A stretch of 64,000 nt of DNA from Anoplopoma fimbria (lineage: Eukaryota; Chordata; Actinopteri; Perciformes; Anoplopomatidae), in the NCBI RefSeq assembly GCF_027596085.1, contig NC_072457.1, positions 947,497-1,011,496 on the forward strand, written 5' to 3'. Position 1 is the stretch's first letter, and each line of letters begins with the position of its first letter. The notes under the pieces were generated by a model. That model had not been told where the DNA came from. It saw only the letters and a program-made list of their open reading frames with translations, and ran no database searches. Shown one piece after another: positions 11,449 through 52,300 of this stretch. The translations under genes were made by a program, and so were the position numbers.

Positions 11449-11680
11449 AATAAAGTTATAATTAGTCGGTTGCAATCCACAAACCACAAGATGAGACGTA
11501 AACACTTTCCCTCATTCTGTCTCTTTAGATTTGACTTTTTACTTTTAGTTTGGTTTGTTTACTTTAGTTCGTCTGTTCATCCTGATTCTTATTAAATAAA
11601 AGGAGAAAATAAAGTTATAATTAGTCGGTTGCATTCTTCCACAAACCACTAGATGAGACTTAAACACTTTCCCTTAAAAG
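11449..11680. repeat. Copy 2 of the local duplication, with flanking tandem unit
   Basis: AAAGTTATAATTAGTCGGTT followed by an ACAAACCAC...AGATGAGAC...AAACACTTTCCC segment occurs at 11452-11510 and again at 11611-11675, on either side of the segment shared with 10345-10440. Confidence 0.85.
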
Positions 11681-11776
11681 TTAAAGTCAAACTTCATGTG
11701 TAAACGTTGTAATAAAGTTTTTATTCAGGTGAGTATTTACAGGTGGAGACTCCACCTGTTCAGGTATCTGTTGATC

Positions 11777-11947
11777 TACGTCACAACCTACCTGTCCTCT
11801 GGCCCCGCCCCCTCGAGTCCCCGCCCACACCCCGCACCATCCTCCGCTCCTCTGCGGAACTCTGGCTTCCTGTGCTCGGGTTCCTCTCAGCTGCAGACTC
11901 GGAGAGCTGCGGAGGGTTGTTCTCCTGTCCCTGTCAGTTCCTCCATC
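11777..11947 (+). promoter_or_regulatory. GC-rich putative ncf4 promoter/5' UTR with GC boxes and an ETS/PU.1-like site
   Basis: The only GC-rich stretch near ncf4 lies directly before its ATG. It holds CCCCGCCC boxes at about 11803-11825, a TACGTCAC half-CRE at about 11777-11784, and GCTTCCTGTG (11865-11874), an ETS-type core in reverse orientation. Mammalian phagocyte oxidase genes are PU.1-regulated, so the ETS site is plausible. The transcription start itself cannot be placed. Confidence 0.45.
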
Positions 11948-40737
<28,790 letters not shown>

Positions 40738-40890
40738 GAGAGCGGAGGTCAATGGAAGCACAGAGGATATTTAGTATTCTTATATCTGAACTTGACCAAG
40801 TGCTTATTGTTGCTGGTGTCTTTGTGTGGTTTTCTCTTCCCTTCATTCTCATCCTCATTAAAGGTCAACTCATTTCACTTCAACTAATTT

Positions 40891-40896
40891 AATAAA
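40891..40896 (+). terminator. ncf4 polyadenylation signal AATAAA
   Basis: A canonical AATAAA 154 bases after the ncf4 stop codon, followed by a T/GT-rich stretch (TTTTTTGTTTGTTTTCTTG). This predicts a short 3' UTR ending near 40.91 kb. Confidence 0.75.
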
Positions 40897-41659
40897 AGTT
40901 TTAATGCTTTTTTGTTTGTTTTCTTGTTGAAAGTTGTTGCAATCTGCAAAAAAACCCAACTTTGAGCTGCAGATCTACTCACACATCTGTAGATCTCAGA
41001 GATGACAGGAGTGAATAGAGGAGAAATATGTACGAAGTAAACGGAGAGAGACAAAGAATGTTTACATTTTGACATGAATTACAGATATGATGTTCGTTAA
41101 CTTAAAGTCTCACTTTGTTGAAGTATCATTTAGTTTTGTGTGAAACCGCTAAGTGAACTACATCTCTCTTCACCAACAACACAGCTGTTAGCTTAGCTTG
41201 CTAGCTAGCTAACTTAACTTTTTTTTACAAATGTAACATTTCCCATTATTATACTTCAACAGTTTATCAACAAACAAACTCAAATATACAAACGTCATAT
41301 GTGTAATTCATCCACAGTTCAAACAAGATCAAAACATTCATGGTGGTCCACTGGAAGTGAATATGGACCCTTCCACTTCTTTCTCAATAGATCCTTAAAC
41401 AATAATCAATCCACACTTAATCTGAAGCATTTGTTTATGTTTTGTTTGTTCTGTTCTTTTTCCAAGACTCAAACAAAAGAAAATAACCATTAACAGTTGA
41501 TCCACCTGATTTGTTGCTACAGGGGAAAGTCTCAACACTGAAGGCAAATAAGCCCAAAAATTCCTCTTATTATTTTCTTTGGTGCCCTGATCAATTTACA
41601 GATTTTGCTCTAATAAACTTCCATAACTTGATTTTTTCATATTAGTTGAATTTTTTAAT

Positions 41660-41910
41660 TTATTTTACTACTCCTAAATTCACAAAAAAAATACCGTTAG
41701 ATAATGCATCATTTGCATATTTAAACAAAACATTTAAGAAAACTTAAAATACTAATACAAAAAATATTTTTGAAGTTATTGAAGTTATTGAGGAGTTTTA
41801 TGTTAATAAGATAAGATAATATATCTCTCTATCTAGATATCTATTAGTTACTTTTTTACCCTATTCACCTGTAGAGTCTTCAACATGTTTGTCATTTAAC
41901 TAAACAACAG
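41660..41910 (+). repeat. Dispersed repeat family D, copy 3
   Basis: CATTTGCATATTTAAACAAA and ACCCTATTCACCTGTAGAGT followed by CTTCAACATGT, as at 14.2-14.4 kb. Confidence 0.8.
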
Positions 41911-43079
41911 TTCTCACACATTTCATCCACGTGTCTGCATTTCATTCACACTCACCTCAGGTAAAAATTCAGATATGATATTTATTTTGCTGACAGGACG
42001 GTTGTTTCTCCTCATTCTGAATGCAAAAATATTCCCACCATATTTATTTTAACAAACTCTCACAGACACTGTGTGAGTTATGCATCTTTAAAAGTTGCTT
42101 ATCTTATACTTAAGCGTAAACAGCATCATGTGATTGAGCATTCAGGTGTGTATTTTGTTTTAACTTCTAGGAGTAAGCAATATTGGAAAAAAATGACAAA
42201 ACCAGAAGGTAAATATGTTTGTTAAATCTGTGATGGAGCATTTTTATGCTATGCAAAGAGCTACATTTATTTATTTATTTATTTAGAGTCATTTTATTGT
42301 CAGTTCTAGTAGAAATCCAACTTATTTTAGATCAAAACAACAGTTATCTTTATAACGGCTAAAACAGTTAATTCTCTTTCCTCAAACACAGCTGGGATCC
42401 CTGGACACATGTTGGTGTAAATGGAGGTTCTTCAGGCGTTAATGGGATTTTTTTTTGTTGTTGTTGACATGGATGCACATCATTATTATTCACTTTCACA
42501 CTATTGTTAAGATATGTTTATACAAAAAGTGTAAGATTGTATTGATAGAAACCGTAAAGAACATTTAAATGAAAGTCCAAAGGGATTAAACGAATAAACG
42601 CACGTCCTTTATAAACGTACACATTACTCTGATTCCAATTACTCATATTGCATTTTTCGTTTCTAAAGCGCAAGTAAGAAATCCCCCTTTACTCCTAATG
42701 ATTGACAAACACAGTGACATTGGTTTCACCTTGTCAGAGCTGCTGAGAAACAAACATGATGCGGTTCTTTGATGCTTTCATCCAGAGCAGCGTAACGCTG
42801 AGCGAGCAGAAAAGGATTCAGGTTGTGTTCAAGGACACGACTCAGTGATCTGACAAAGTGGCAGGTTGGAGTTCTTGTTACGGGTTTTCTCTGGAGTCAA
42901 AAATAATTTGAATTTCCTGACATTGTTCATTAAAACAAGGTTATTGTATTGGGATTGTACAACAGGGTTGCACAACGGAACGTGGATTGGAGTCCCATTT
43001 TGCTAAACAACAAAAACACACAAAAACACATAATATCATGTGTGGAGTGTTGAGGATCAATTAAGGAGGATTCATTGTT

Positions 43080-43190
43080 GTACTGGGTTAGCCTTTGTGC
43101 TATAGGGTCAGCAATTGTGCTTCAGAGTTAGCAATTGTGCTAACATTACTGGGTTAACATTTGTGCTATTGGGTTAGCAATATCAGCTGC
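43080..43190. repeat. Degenerate tandem repeat GGGTTAGCAATTGTGCTAT
   Basis: About five units of roughly 19-22 bp with variable ends. Confidence 0.7.
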
Positions 43191-43982
43191 TTATAGCTTC
43201 ATATTTAATGTACAGACACAAAAGAACCTTCGATCATTCAAATCTTTGCAGGAAGTGTATCACCCAAAAGTGTACCTAGTACCTAAACATATTTATTCAT
43301 ATAATAATAACTCAACTTTTTTACTTAACATTATATTCATGCCTGTCTGTTAATCTGACCCGGTCTGTCCGTTTGACATTCTGTCACTTTCTCTCTCTGC
43401 GTCTGTCTGTCCGTCATCCTCACTCACCATCACCTCATCACTACAGAGGTCAGACTGTAACCTTTGGCCACCAGTTAATTATCAACATTGGTCTTTGCTG
43501 CCACGCCGGCCTGTTGTACATCTAATTAAGCTCATAATGGATGTCATCAGGGCCAAAGCCATGTCAGCCTGTGAAACCAGCTGAGTACCATGAACAGTCA
43601 GTTAAACGTGGACGACATGCTCAGGTAGGGAAATAAAAGTTGGAGATGAAGGAGGGAAATTTAGTTTTGTAATCTGAATAACTTTTTGTATTCTTTGATA
43701 TATGAATATATTATTCATAAAGCCTTTTTTCCACCTGACAAAAAAACACTATCATCTGAGAGGATTATTTGTCTAGGGCTTTTATTGTGAAAGGTAAGAA
43801 CAGAAAGATCTACTCAAGGTTTAAAAGAAGTGTATATATATATATAATATATTATATATATAATAAATATATAACATAATAAATATATAACAAGTTTGTA
43901 TATACCTAGCCAGTCCATCAATGAGTAGAATGTAACATAAGCACATTGTATCGTAACCTGTTCCTGTAACCAGTGTTGCATG

Positions 43983-44057
43983 AAAGCATGGTGGAATTAG
44001 AGAGCTAGCAAAGTAGCCATTTGTCCACTAGTAAGTGTGCTAATTCCACCATGCTTT
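43983..44057. repeat. 18-bp perfect inverted repeat with 39-nt spacer
   Basis: AAAGCATGGTGGAATTAG at 43983-44000 and its exact reverse complement CTAATTCCACCATGCTTT at 44040-44057. Confidence 0.92.
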
Positions 44058-44774
44058 GGTGCTACATTTGTAACAGAACATAAACCCAAAAGCAGGCTAC
44101 ATTTCTGTTAATCCCTCTAACAGTTTACCTTTTAGTGACATTTCTTCCCTGACAACAATGCCTGCAGGGTAAAATCCCTGTTGTTGACCTTTAACGGTGG
44201 TTGTTCACCTTCCGGAGCGACTGACTGGTGAAATGTAACAGACTCAGACTGAATCTACCAACATGTGGTCGGTGGTTGGTGTTCATTTCCCAACACTGGA
44301 TCCTGTGTGCCGTCCATTAGAATCCTCTCTCTTTTATCCTCCCATGACCTTCCTCTCACCTTCTCCTCTTCTCCATCACTTATTTCTCCCATTTGGCAGC
44401 TCCAGAAATATAAATCTTCACTTAGTGAAATATAAACTTACGGTTATTTCCCACAGAAGGAGAAGTTGAATCCTGATAAGTAACTGCTGAGGCCGTTCAG
44501 GGGGATTGCTTTTTTTTCTAAATCTCATTATTCTAAGAACCACATTGCCTTCAGAAGAGCTTTGCAGCGAGAAGAATATCCATTTAAAGTTTCCTGATGA
44601 GGTAAATCTTGCCATTAGTTTGAGTTATGTCGCTTTTTAAAATAGTTATTCGTAAACATTTGTCTACAATAGTCTGTTATGAAAAGCGTATAGCTTTGTC
44701 CCACATGAGTTCTGTATTAATGATAAGTATAAGAAGGGCAAAATTAAAATGCAAACATGCTTGGAGATCTTGGA

Positions 44775-45160
44775 TTACGTCCGTTGCCATGTTGTTGTTT
44801 TCACAACCAGTGAACAGGAAGTGACCATATATGGACTGAGGAGGAGTGACGTAGAGACGCCGTATACGTCTCTGGTGTGGACCTGTCAATCAGTGTGTAG
44901 CCCCGCCCTAAAGCATCCCCTGCTTTATGGTCTGTTTGACTCTAAATGGAGCATCATTTACTAAATGAACATCATGCTGTATTGAAGAAGACTTGAAACT
45001 AGAGATTGAGACCATAAACTCATGTTTACAATGTTTACTGAGGGAATAAATCAAGAGAGAAGTAGAGTCATTTTCTCATAGACTTCTATACAACCAGAGG
45101 AGTCGCCCCCTGGTGGACAGGAGAGAGAATGCAGCTTTAAGACAGGAAGCTTTGACTTAA
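44775..45160 (+). repeat. Dispersed repeat family A, copy 8
   Basis: Full-length-like copy beginning GTCCGTTGCCATGTTG; CTCF-like box at 45102-45116. Confidence 0.88.
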
Positions 45161-45435
45161 TTTCATATCTATAAAATCCAGAGCATTGCATTGTGGTATT
45201 GTTAGTTGAAAGAAGTGTACGTGTCATAGATACTATTTCTTATTTCTATCAGTAGGAAGGTCCGTGCTGTAGTTATATAACATGAAGCTGTTACTAACTC
45301 TAATAGATTTTATCAGGTTAGATTATTTTCAAAGATGCTCCGACAGTGTGATGTTTTCATCACAGCTTTAGTTAACAAACAGCAGGAGGCTGTCCTCTCT
45401 GCTATAGACTGAATGCTATTGAGTTTCATTTTTGA

Positions 45436-45565
45436 AATTGGCTCCAATGACGAGCTTTAAGAATAACTTTATAGAAACAGACGATCTTCTCTCTGATGGT
45501 CTGGTTTACTGATGGAGGTCTATAGAGGATCAGGACTAAACCGAGACTGGATCAGAAGTGTTTGT
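45436..45565 (+). repeat. Repeat family G, copy 1
   Basis: CTTTATAGAAACAGACGATC, CTGATGGTCTG, ACTGATGGAGGTCTATAGAG and GATCAGGACTAAAC. The reverse complement occurs at 51.13-51.26 kb. Confidence 0.85.
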
Positions 45566-45931
45566 CAGTGTGAAGTGGGGTGTAGTTGTCAGACTGTGTT
45601 TCAAAAAGAAACGATAGAAGTAAAGATTACCCTCTCTGCCCTTCATTGATCCTCTCCGATCAGCTGTAGAGCTGTGAAGTGCTGCCACTCATTGGACTTT
45701 ATGAGGTACTGCAGAGTCTTTTCAATGCACAATGAGTGTAATTGCTGCTGTTAATTGCTGCTGAGAGCTTTCCTCATTGGTAGTTTACAGGATCTGATGA
45801 TGCTGAGCAGCACAGAGTTGTGTTTCTGCAGAAGAAGACAGAGATGAATGACTGAAGCTGACAGGAGACAAACTGAGATGAATACACAGCTTCTGGTTAC
45901 GTATGTTTTCTCTCCTGGTCTCTAAGTTTGG

Positions 45932-46042
<111 letters not shown>

Positions 46043-46168
46043 CTGAGAGATGGATCTGTCCGTCTGCTCCTGGTTTTCGGTGATGAGTTCAATCCATCTT
46101 TATCTCATTCTGTTCCGGCCAGCGGACATTCAGCCTCCTCCTCCACATTTATGATCATGTAAAGATCT

Positions 46169-46291
<123 letters not shown>

Positions 46292-46687
46292 CCACATACT
46301 TCAGGCAAACTTAGAGGAGGAGAATCAGGAACATGTGGCTGAAATAAAAGAAGATACATTAAAATGTCTTTTGAGTTCTTCCATCTAGTCCCAATCCTTA
46401 TAATATTAGTATTAGTAGTAATGTAATAATAATATAACTTACAATATTAGTATTACTAGTAATATATTAAGTATATATCTTATTATATTTAGCCAATCAT
46501 TTTTCACAGATAAACTTAACTTATAAAACATTAAACACGACTTCATTCTGAGAGCTTGATGTTTCTTTTAGTGTCACAATGGAACATTATTAAAGTGCTT
46601 TAGGTGGTGTGTGACAAATATGACCGGATTAATATCAGTATCATCATCTTCATCTTGAACACCTGATTGGACAGATGAGCTGCTTTA

Positions 46688-46775
46688 TAATAATAATAAT
46701 AATAATAATCTTTATTAATATAGTACTTTTCATACAGACTATGTAGCTCAAAGTACTTTACATTTAAAAATAATT
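46688..46775 (-). mobile_element. Retroposon-like tail fragment
   Basis: (AAT)n followed by CTTTATTAATATAGTACTTT, TCATACAGA and GTAGCTCAAAGTACTTTACA, a form common at the ends of fish retroposons. Class not determined. Confidence 0.5.
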
Positions 46776-47222
46776 AAAACCTTACTTTTATAGGAAGTAT
46801 GCATTTTTCATTTACATTTGAAGTGTAATTTAAAATAAATAAATATATTAAACAAATTAATAAAAACTGGAAAACATTTTGCATTTATAATAAAAAAATT
46901 ATAAACATTAAAGTGTTTAAGTACATTAAAGACAGACATTTGAAAGACATATGTGGGACTGTGGCTTGGCAAAATACATATGTGATAAATGATGTTTTAA
47001 AACATCAACAGAGGCTTCCTCTTTAAGGTTTCTGGGGTCGGCTGTTCCACATTTTGGAGTCATAAGTGAATTTATTCAGCTTTATTGCTCAGAAAAGGCA
47101 TCGAAATAAAAATCTAACAACATTAAACATAACTAATACAATCTAAAGAATCCTAAATATCCGTATGTGTCCTGGATGCTGATTTAGTATAAAGTTATAT
47201 GTTTGACTTCTCTATGAATCCA

Positions 47223-47627
47223 GAAGTCTCTCAGGTTGACTTTCCGTTTCTCTCCACAGGGGGGCGCTGTTGATCCACCTTCTGCAGCTGTCAGGTGACT
47301 GCATGCTGCATAGGCACAGCACTTCTTCATCTTCTTCATCTTCTTCACCATCAACATGAGCAGCTTCCTGCAGATCAGATTCTGAGGGAAAGAAAACAAA
47401 GTTACAGATTATTTTATTTATGTTTTCTAGGAGTTTGGCGGCAGAAATACAGTCGAAACGTCTCACAATAAATTAACTGAAGCTACTTCTTTGTTTTTTT
47501 ATTTTTGTCCACATTTTCTGGAGACAAGCCTCCTCTCTTTGCAGCCAGAACAGAACCATGACTGGAGCTCTGCAGTGATTTTTCCATCCTGAGGAGAAGC
47601 TGGTCGATACTGTCGTCTCCGTTTAGG
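47223..47627 (-). CDS. Two candidate minus-strand coding exons, gene not recognised
   Basis: Seen: the first exon starts at 47627 after a strong acceptor (TTTTTTCCCTTTCCCGTCTG..CCTGCAG) and reads GLNGDDSIDQLLLRMEKSLQ then SSSHGSVLAAKRGG, with a stop at about 47483. A second acceptor (TTTGTTTTCTTTCCCTCAG) at about 47387 precedes a frame reading ESDLQEAAHVDGEEDEEDEE, VLCLCSMQ and so on to a stop near 47212. The two segments could be consecutive exons through a weak donor (ATG|GTTCTG), or the first could be a terminal exon. The amphipathic DDSIDQLLLRMEKSLQ and the acidic run look protein-like, but I recognise no family and no upstream exons were found. May be chance. Confidence 0.28.
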
Positions 47628-47849
47628 CCTGCAGGGTTTGAAGGGTTGTGCAGACGGGAAAGGGAAAAAATAAAATAAGAGGCGATGAAGCGGAGAGCAG
47701 CTCTCACTGTGTGAAAAAACAAGAAGTGGAGTGGAGTCACACAGATGACCACAGAACACACAAACAGAAGGTCAATGATGGAGCGGTGGAGGAGGCAGAG
47801 ACTGCTGGGAGTCTGCTGTTAGGAAGTTGGCCTGATGTGTTGGTGTGAG

Positions 47850-47851
<2 letters not shown>

Positions 47852-47927
<76 letters not shown>
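47852..47927. repeat. (GT)n microsatellite
   Basis: Uninterrupted GT array. Confidence 0.97.
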
Positions 47928-47928
<1 letters not shown>

Positions 47929-48139
47929 TTAAATCTGTCTCTCTCTTAGATATGAAAGACAGGTTGGTAAAGGATTGAGACGAGTGGGTGGGGGGAGAAA
48001 ATGGAAAGAATGAACCAGAGAGAGGTGAAGTTAAAAAAGCAGCAGAGAGACTTTTGATGTTCAAGACGACAATAAAAAGAGGCTCCGCCAGCAGATTTAC
48101 AGAAACAAGTCTGTTTTCCTGGATTACAGTAAACCGGGT

Positions 48140-48144
<5 letters not shown>

Positions 48145-48228
<84 letters not shown>
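48145..48228. repeat. (GT)n microsatellite
   Basis: Uninterrupted GT array. Confidence 0.97.
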
Positions 48229-48232
<4 letters not shown>

Positions 48233-48993
48233 TTGGAGGGGATTTTCATGAAAAGATCAACTTCTGACGAAATGAAACAACAAAAGAGAGGCAAAATGAT
48301 TGAAGTCCAAAATCCAGGAAAAGTAAAAAAAGAATAAAACTAAATCTCTCCTCTAGTTGCTCCTCTCGTCCATCCATCACGCATACTGCTCGACACTCTG
48401 GCTGTGACCTTTGACCTCTTTACCAGTTATTACCAATCTAATGTGGACCAGCGTCTGTCTGCTCTGAGAAACATGAGAATAAAAACCGATCAATACGATC
48501 AAAACAAACATAAATCAAACATTCCCATCATTTTTTCCAGGTTGTTTGATAATAGATTGGTGTTATTTTATTGACGACATCTCATTACACCCTCTTCTTC
48601 TGCAAAATTTGAATTTCACCAGCAAACAGCAGTGGATGGATACAAAATGAACTTGATTTAATCAAATTATTACTAAATTAGGTTAAAATGTGTGCTGATT
48701 TAAATGGGTCCTCCACACCTTTTATGAGGAATCTGTCTGTATGTTCAGGTATATTGTTACTACGTGGTATATAACATTTCATTTTTTAGTAATTGTCAGT
48801 ATAATTTGAGTACCGATCTTCTTATTTTTCTTATTATACCTGGATTTATTGACAATCTCATTTTGTTTAGGACAGAAAATGTTGAAGTCCCACAAAGTGA
48901 CGGATATTTGTCATCGTTCTCTAAACCTTTAAATGTCCATTTTTGAAGACAAAACAGAGACAAATTTAGCGGCAAAGGATATTATGTGGTAGA

Positions 48994-49120
<127 letters not shown>

Positions 49121-49711
49121 TGTCCTGATCAGCTTCATCTCTCAGCACTTCCTCCACATCCAGTAACTTCCATCATTCTTATCACACATTTTCTTTTCTT
49201 CATTCTTGTCTCCGCTCTGCCTTTTTACATTTTTTCGTCTCCACTATTGTCTTCGTTCCACTTCTTTTTTCTAAATCCCGTTATCTTTCCTCCGCTTCCC
49301 CCTTCGGTCCTCCGCTCCGTCTGCAGCTCCGTCTGCTTCTGAAACAAAGGCGGAGGAATGAAAAGCCTTTGTTCTTCGGTGACTTTGTATTTGAAGTCGG
49401 AGCGGAAGCTTTTTCATGGCGGTCCAAACTGTAATTAGGGTTTTGTTCGTACAAAGAGCCGCTGCCCTTGATGGGCCTCGAGTGGATAAACTACTGAGGG
49501 CCTCACACCTCCAGTGGTGTTTGGGGGGGTGGAGGTGGAGGATCTGTGACCCCCCCGACGGAGATGTGTTTGAGTTGGTTTCTGTGGTTTACCTCACAGT
49601 GACACAGCCGAGTCCACGACCGCTTCATGAGGCGATGATGGAGCTCTTTGGTGAGTGAACTTCAATATGAAGTCTGCTGAGAGGTTTCAGAAGATAACAA
49701 CAAAGGTGCTG

Positions 49712-49731
49712 CCATCCATCCATCCATCCAT

Positions 49732-49767
<36 letters not shown>

Positions 49768-49779
49768 CCATCCATCCAT
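49712..49779. repeat. (CATC)n microsatellite
   Basis: Seventeen units with one CGTC variant. Such arrays often mark the tail of an old LINE. Confidence 0.95.
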
Positions 49780-50645
49780 ATAAGAGATCAAGAGATCAGG
49801 ACTCTGGTGGTCTAGAGGAGGTGGACTCTGTGTTTACATCATGATGCTTGGTGTTCAAACACAGTCAAAGATGATGGACAATGTTTTCCTCATGTTGAAT
49901 ATTTTATTTGAAGATGTGTCGGCGATATTATCTGACCAGAGCATTGTTTTTGTTGCTGTTTACATTCCTTATGATGCAAATAAAATAGAAAACTACTGTT
50001 TTGGTTTTGTTTTGTTAGAAATAAGTTACAACTGGGTTTTGTTGTGCATCCCTGTGTTGCATAATGACAGTTAATGATCCATGAATTATTATCACTGGAT
50101 CACTGGATGCCACCACGTTTTTCATCACTACAAGCCTTTTTTTAAATGTTGTATAGAAGTAAACGGAAACCAATTTCTGTCTGTAAAGATATTAAAATAA
50201 ACTGAAAAGACCCAAATATTGCAAACCCTCAGCATGCTTTGGAAAGGTTTGCTTGAAGACTCATATTGTCGCTGCAGTTGCTCAAACAATACAAAATGTA
50301 CTATTTTCTTTCTATTATAAGTGCTTTAAAAACATAAAAGGCTGGTTATGGTTCACGGAGGAGACGTGTGTTTTGTGTGCAACATGCACCAGTGAACCGG
50401 ATTACCATCCACACTTAGAGAGGCGGCAGATGCAGGTGAAGACACCGGTGTATATCATGTACCCGTATACACACAAGAACAAAGACAGTGAAGGCTCCAC
50501 TTTCACTTTCTAAACATCCTGAAGAGGTTGATAGATGTTTCTTCAGCGTGAGAGAGGACAGACGTTCGGCCCCTATCATCAACCAGACCTGATGGGAGAA
50601 GATCCTCTTTCACTCACTTCCACCACAGCTTTCACACTTTAAACA

Positions 50646-50749
<104 letters not shown>

Positions 50750-51129
50750 GTTTCAGTTTTCACCGGGCTTCAGAGATGGACTGATATCGATTTGTTTAAT
50801 CTTTATAAATAATCTTTATATCCTGCAGCTTTCAATATGTAGAAATGAGAGAAACGTGAAACAGAAGCTGCTGGAGAGGAAACAGAAAACAATCAATCAT
50901 GCTGTCAACCCGACACAAACAGTCTGCTGCTTCCGTCACCACCTGTCAAGACAACACAGCTGGATTAAAGGGATGCAGGGAGGTGGAGTTGGATTTAGGA
51001 AGTCAAATATTTAAGCTGCAATATATGTAACTTAACAAACTTTGACAGGATTTTAAGCCCTGTTTCAAAAATTGGTTTACTTGAACTTTAACCTCCTGTG
51101 TTCCTGTTGTGGTTAAGGTTACTGTGAGG

Positions 51130-51262
51130 ACTTCTATCTGGTCCTGAATCAGTCTCAGTTTAGTCCTGATCCTCTATAGACCTCCATCAGTAAACAGACC
51201 ATCAGAGAGAAGATCGTCTGTTTCTATAAAGTTATTCTTAAAGCTCGTCATCGGAGCCACCG
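51130..51262 (-). repeat. Repeat family G, copy 2
   Basis: Reverse complement of 45436-45565: GTCCTGATCCTCTATAGACC, TCCATCAGTAAACAGACCAT, then GAAGATCGTCTGTTTCTATA. Confidence 0.85.
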
Positions 51263-51319
51263 GGTCGGATTCTGGAGAAACCAGATGAGATCATGAAGGT
51301 TCACCAGAAACTCCTTCAG

Positions 51320-51499
51320 CCCAGATCCAGCAGAGACCAGTCCACCGTGGACAGACCCAGATCCAGCAGAGACCAGTCCACCGTGGACAGACCCAGATCC
51401 AGCAGAGACCAGTCCACCGTGGACAGACCCAGATCCAGCAGAGACCAGTCCACCGTGGACAGACCCAGATCCAGCAGAGACCAGTCCACCGTGGACAGA
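51320..51499. repeat. 36-bp minisatellite, five perfect copies
   Basis: Exactly 5 x 36 bp, unit CCCAGATCCAGCAGAGACCA then GTCCACCGTGGACAGA, with no mismatch between copies. It contains the palindrome GTCCACCGTGGAC. Open in several frames only because 36 is a multiple of three. Confidence 0.97.
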
Positions 51500-51559
51500 A
51501 TACATTTATGCAAAGAGGCTTATTGTTGCTTCTCCTGCCTGAACTTTACTTTATATATA

Positions 51560-51665
51560 AATATGGTCACTTCCGATGCAAAAAAAACAAGATGGCGACG
51601 GCGAAATCTCAGAACTCGAGGCTTCAAAACGTCAGTCTACAAACCAAAGAGTGAAGTCACATGAC
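51560..51665 (-). repeat. Dispersed repeat family A, 5'-end fragment
   Basis: Minus-strand copy of the terminal segment only (GGTCACTTCC, AACAAGATGGCGACGGC, GAGGCTTCAAAACGTC, CCAAAGAGTGAAGTCAC). No body and no CTCF-like box. Confidence 0.75.
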
Positions 51666-51798
51666 TACGTGTATCGACCATTCAGTCGATCAGCCGTTAC
51701 TCTACGTTATAGTCCAGTCCTTCAGAGAGGAAGAGGAGCTTGGTCACCGAGTTCAAAGCTTGTTTTCTGATGCTCTCAATGAGTCCTAACACCATCTG

Positions 51799-51800
<2 letters not shown>

Positions 51801-51871
<71 letters not shown>
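51801..51871. repeat. (GT)n microsatellite
   Basis: First of a GT/CA/GT trio within 500 bp. Confidence 0.97.
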
Positions 51872-51872
<1 letters not shown>

Positions 51873-52012
51873 TACTGTCTTTGATGTGTACAGTATAGGT
51901 CTGTGCATGTCTCTCTCCATGTTCCTCCGTCTCTCGTTCTCCACTGACATCTGGACGAGCGAGAAACAGCTGTGTCTGCTGCAGTCCCCCTTGGGATTTA
52001 TAGCCTATCTCT

Positions 52013-52021
52013 ACACACACA

Positions 52022-52114
<93 letters not shown>
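52013..52114. repeat. (CA)n microsatellite
   Basis: Second of the trio, complementary to its neighbours. Confidence 0.97.
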
Positions 52115-52116
<2 letters not shown>

Positions 52117-52256
52117 CCTCACTTAACCCCTCATCCCTTATCATTCCACAACATCCCACCTCACGCTGCTCCCTCGTTAACTCGTCCTCTAATCTGTTTA
52201 AAGGGAGATTTTCTCAGCATGCATATTAACAATGTGTGTGCGTGTAGTGATGTGGA

Positions 52257-52258
<2 letters not shown>

Positions 52259-52298
<40 letters not shown>
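52259..52298. repeat. (GT)n microsatellite
   Basis: Third of the trio. Confidence 0.95.

Positions 52299-52300
<2 letters not shown>

Noticed and set aside
43080..43190. GGGTTA units considered as an interstitial telomere repeat
   Set aside because: Units are 19-22 bp with only one GGGTTA each, not TTAGGG hexamers in tandem.
49416..49658. 80-aa open frame ending at a good donor (CTTTG|GTGAGT)
   Set aside because: No acceptor fits, the sequence resembles no known family, and no partner exon was found. Could be a real unknown exon, but support is too thin.
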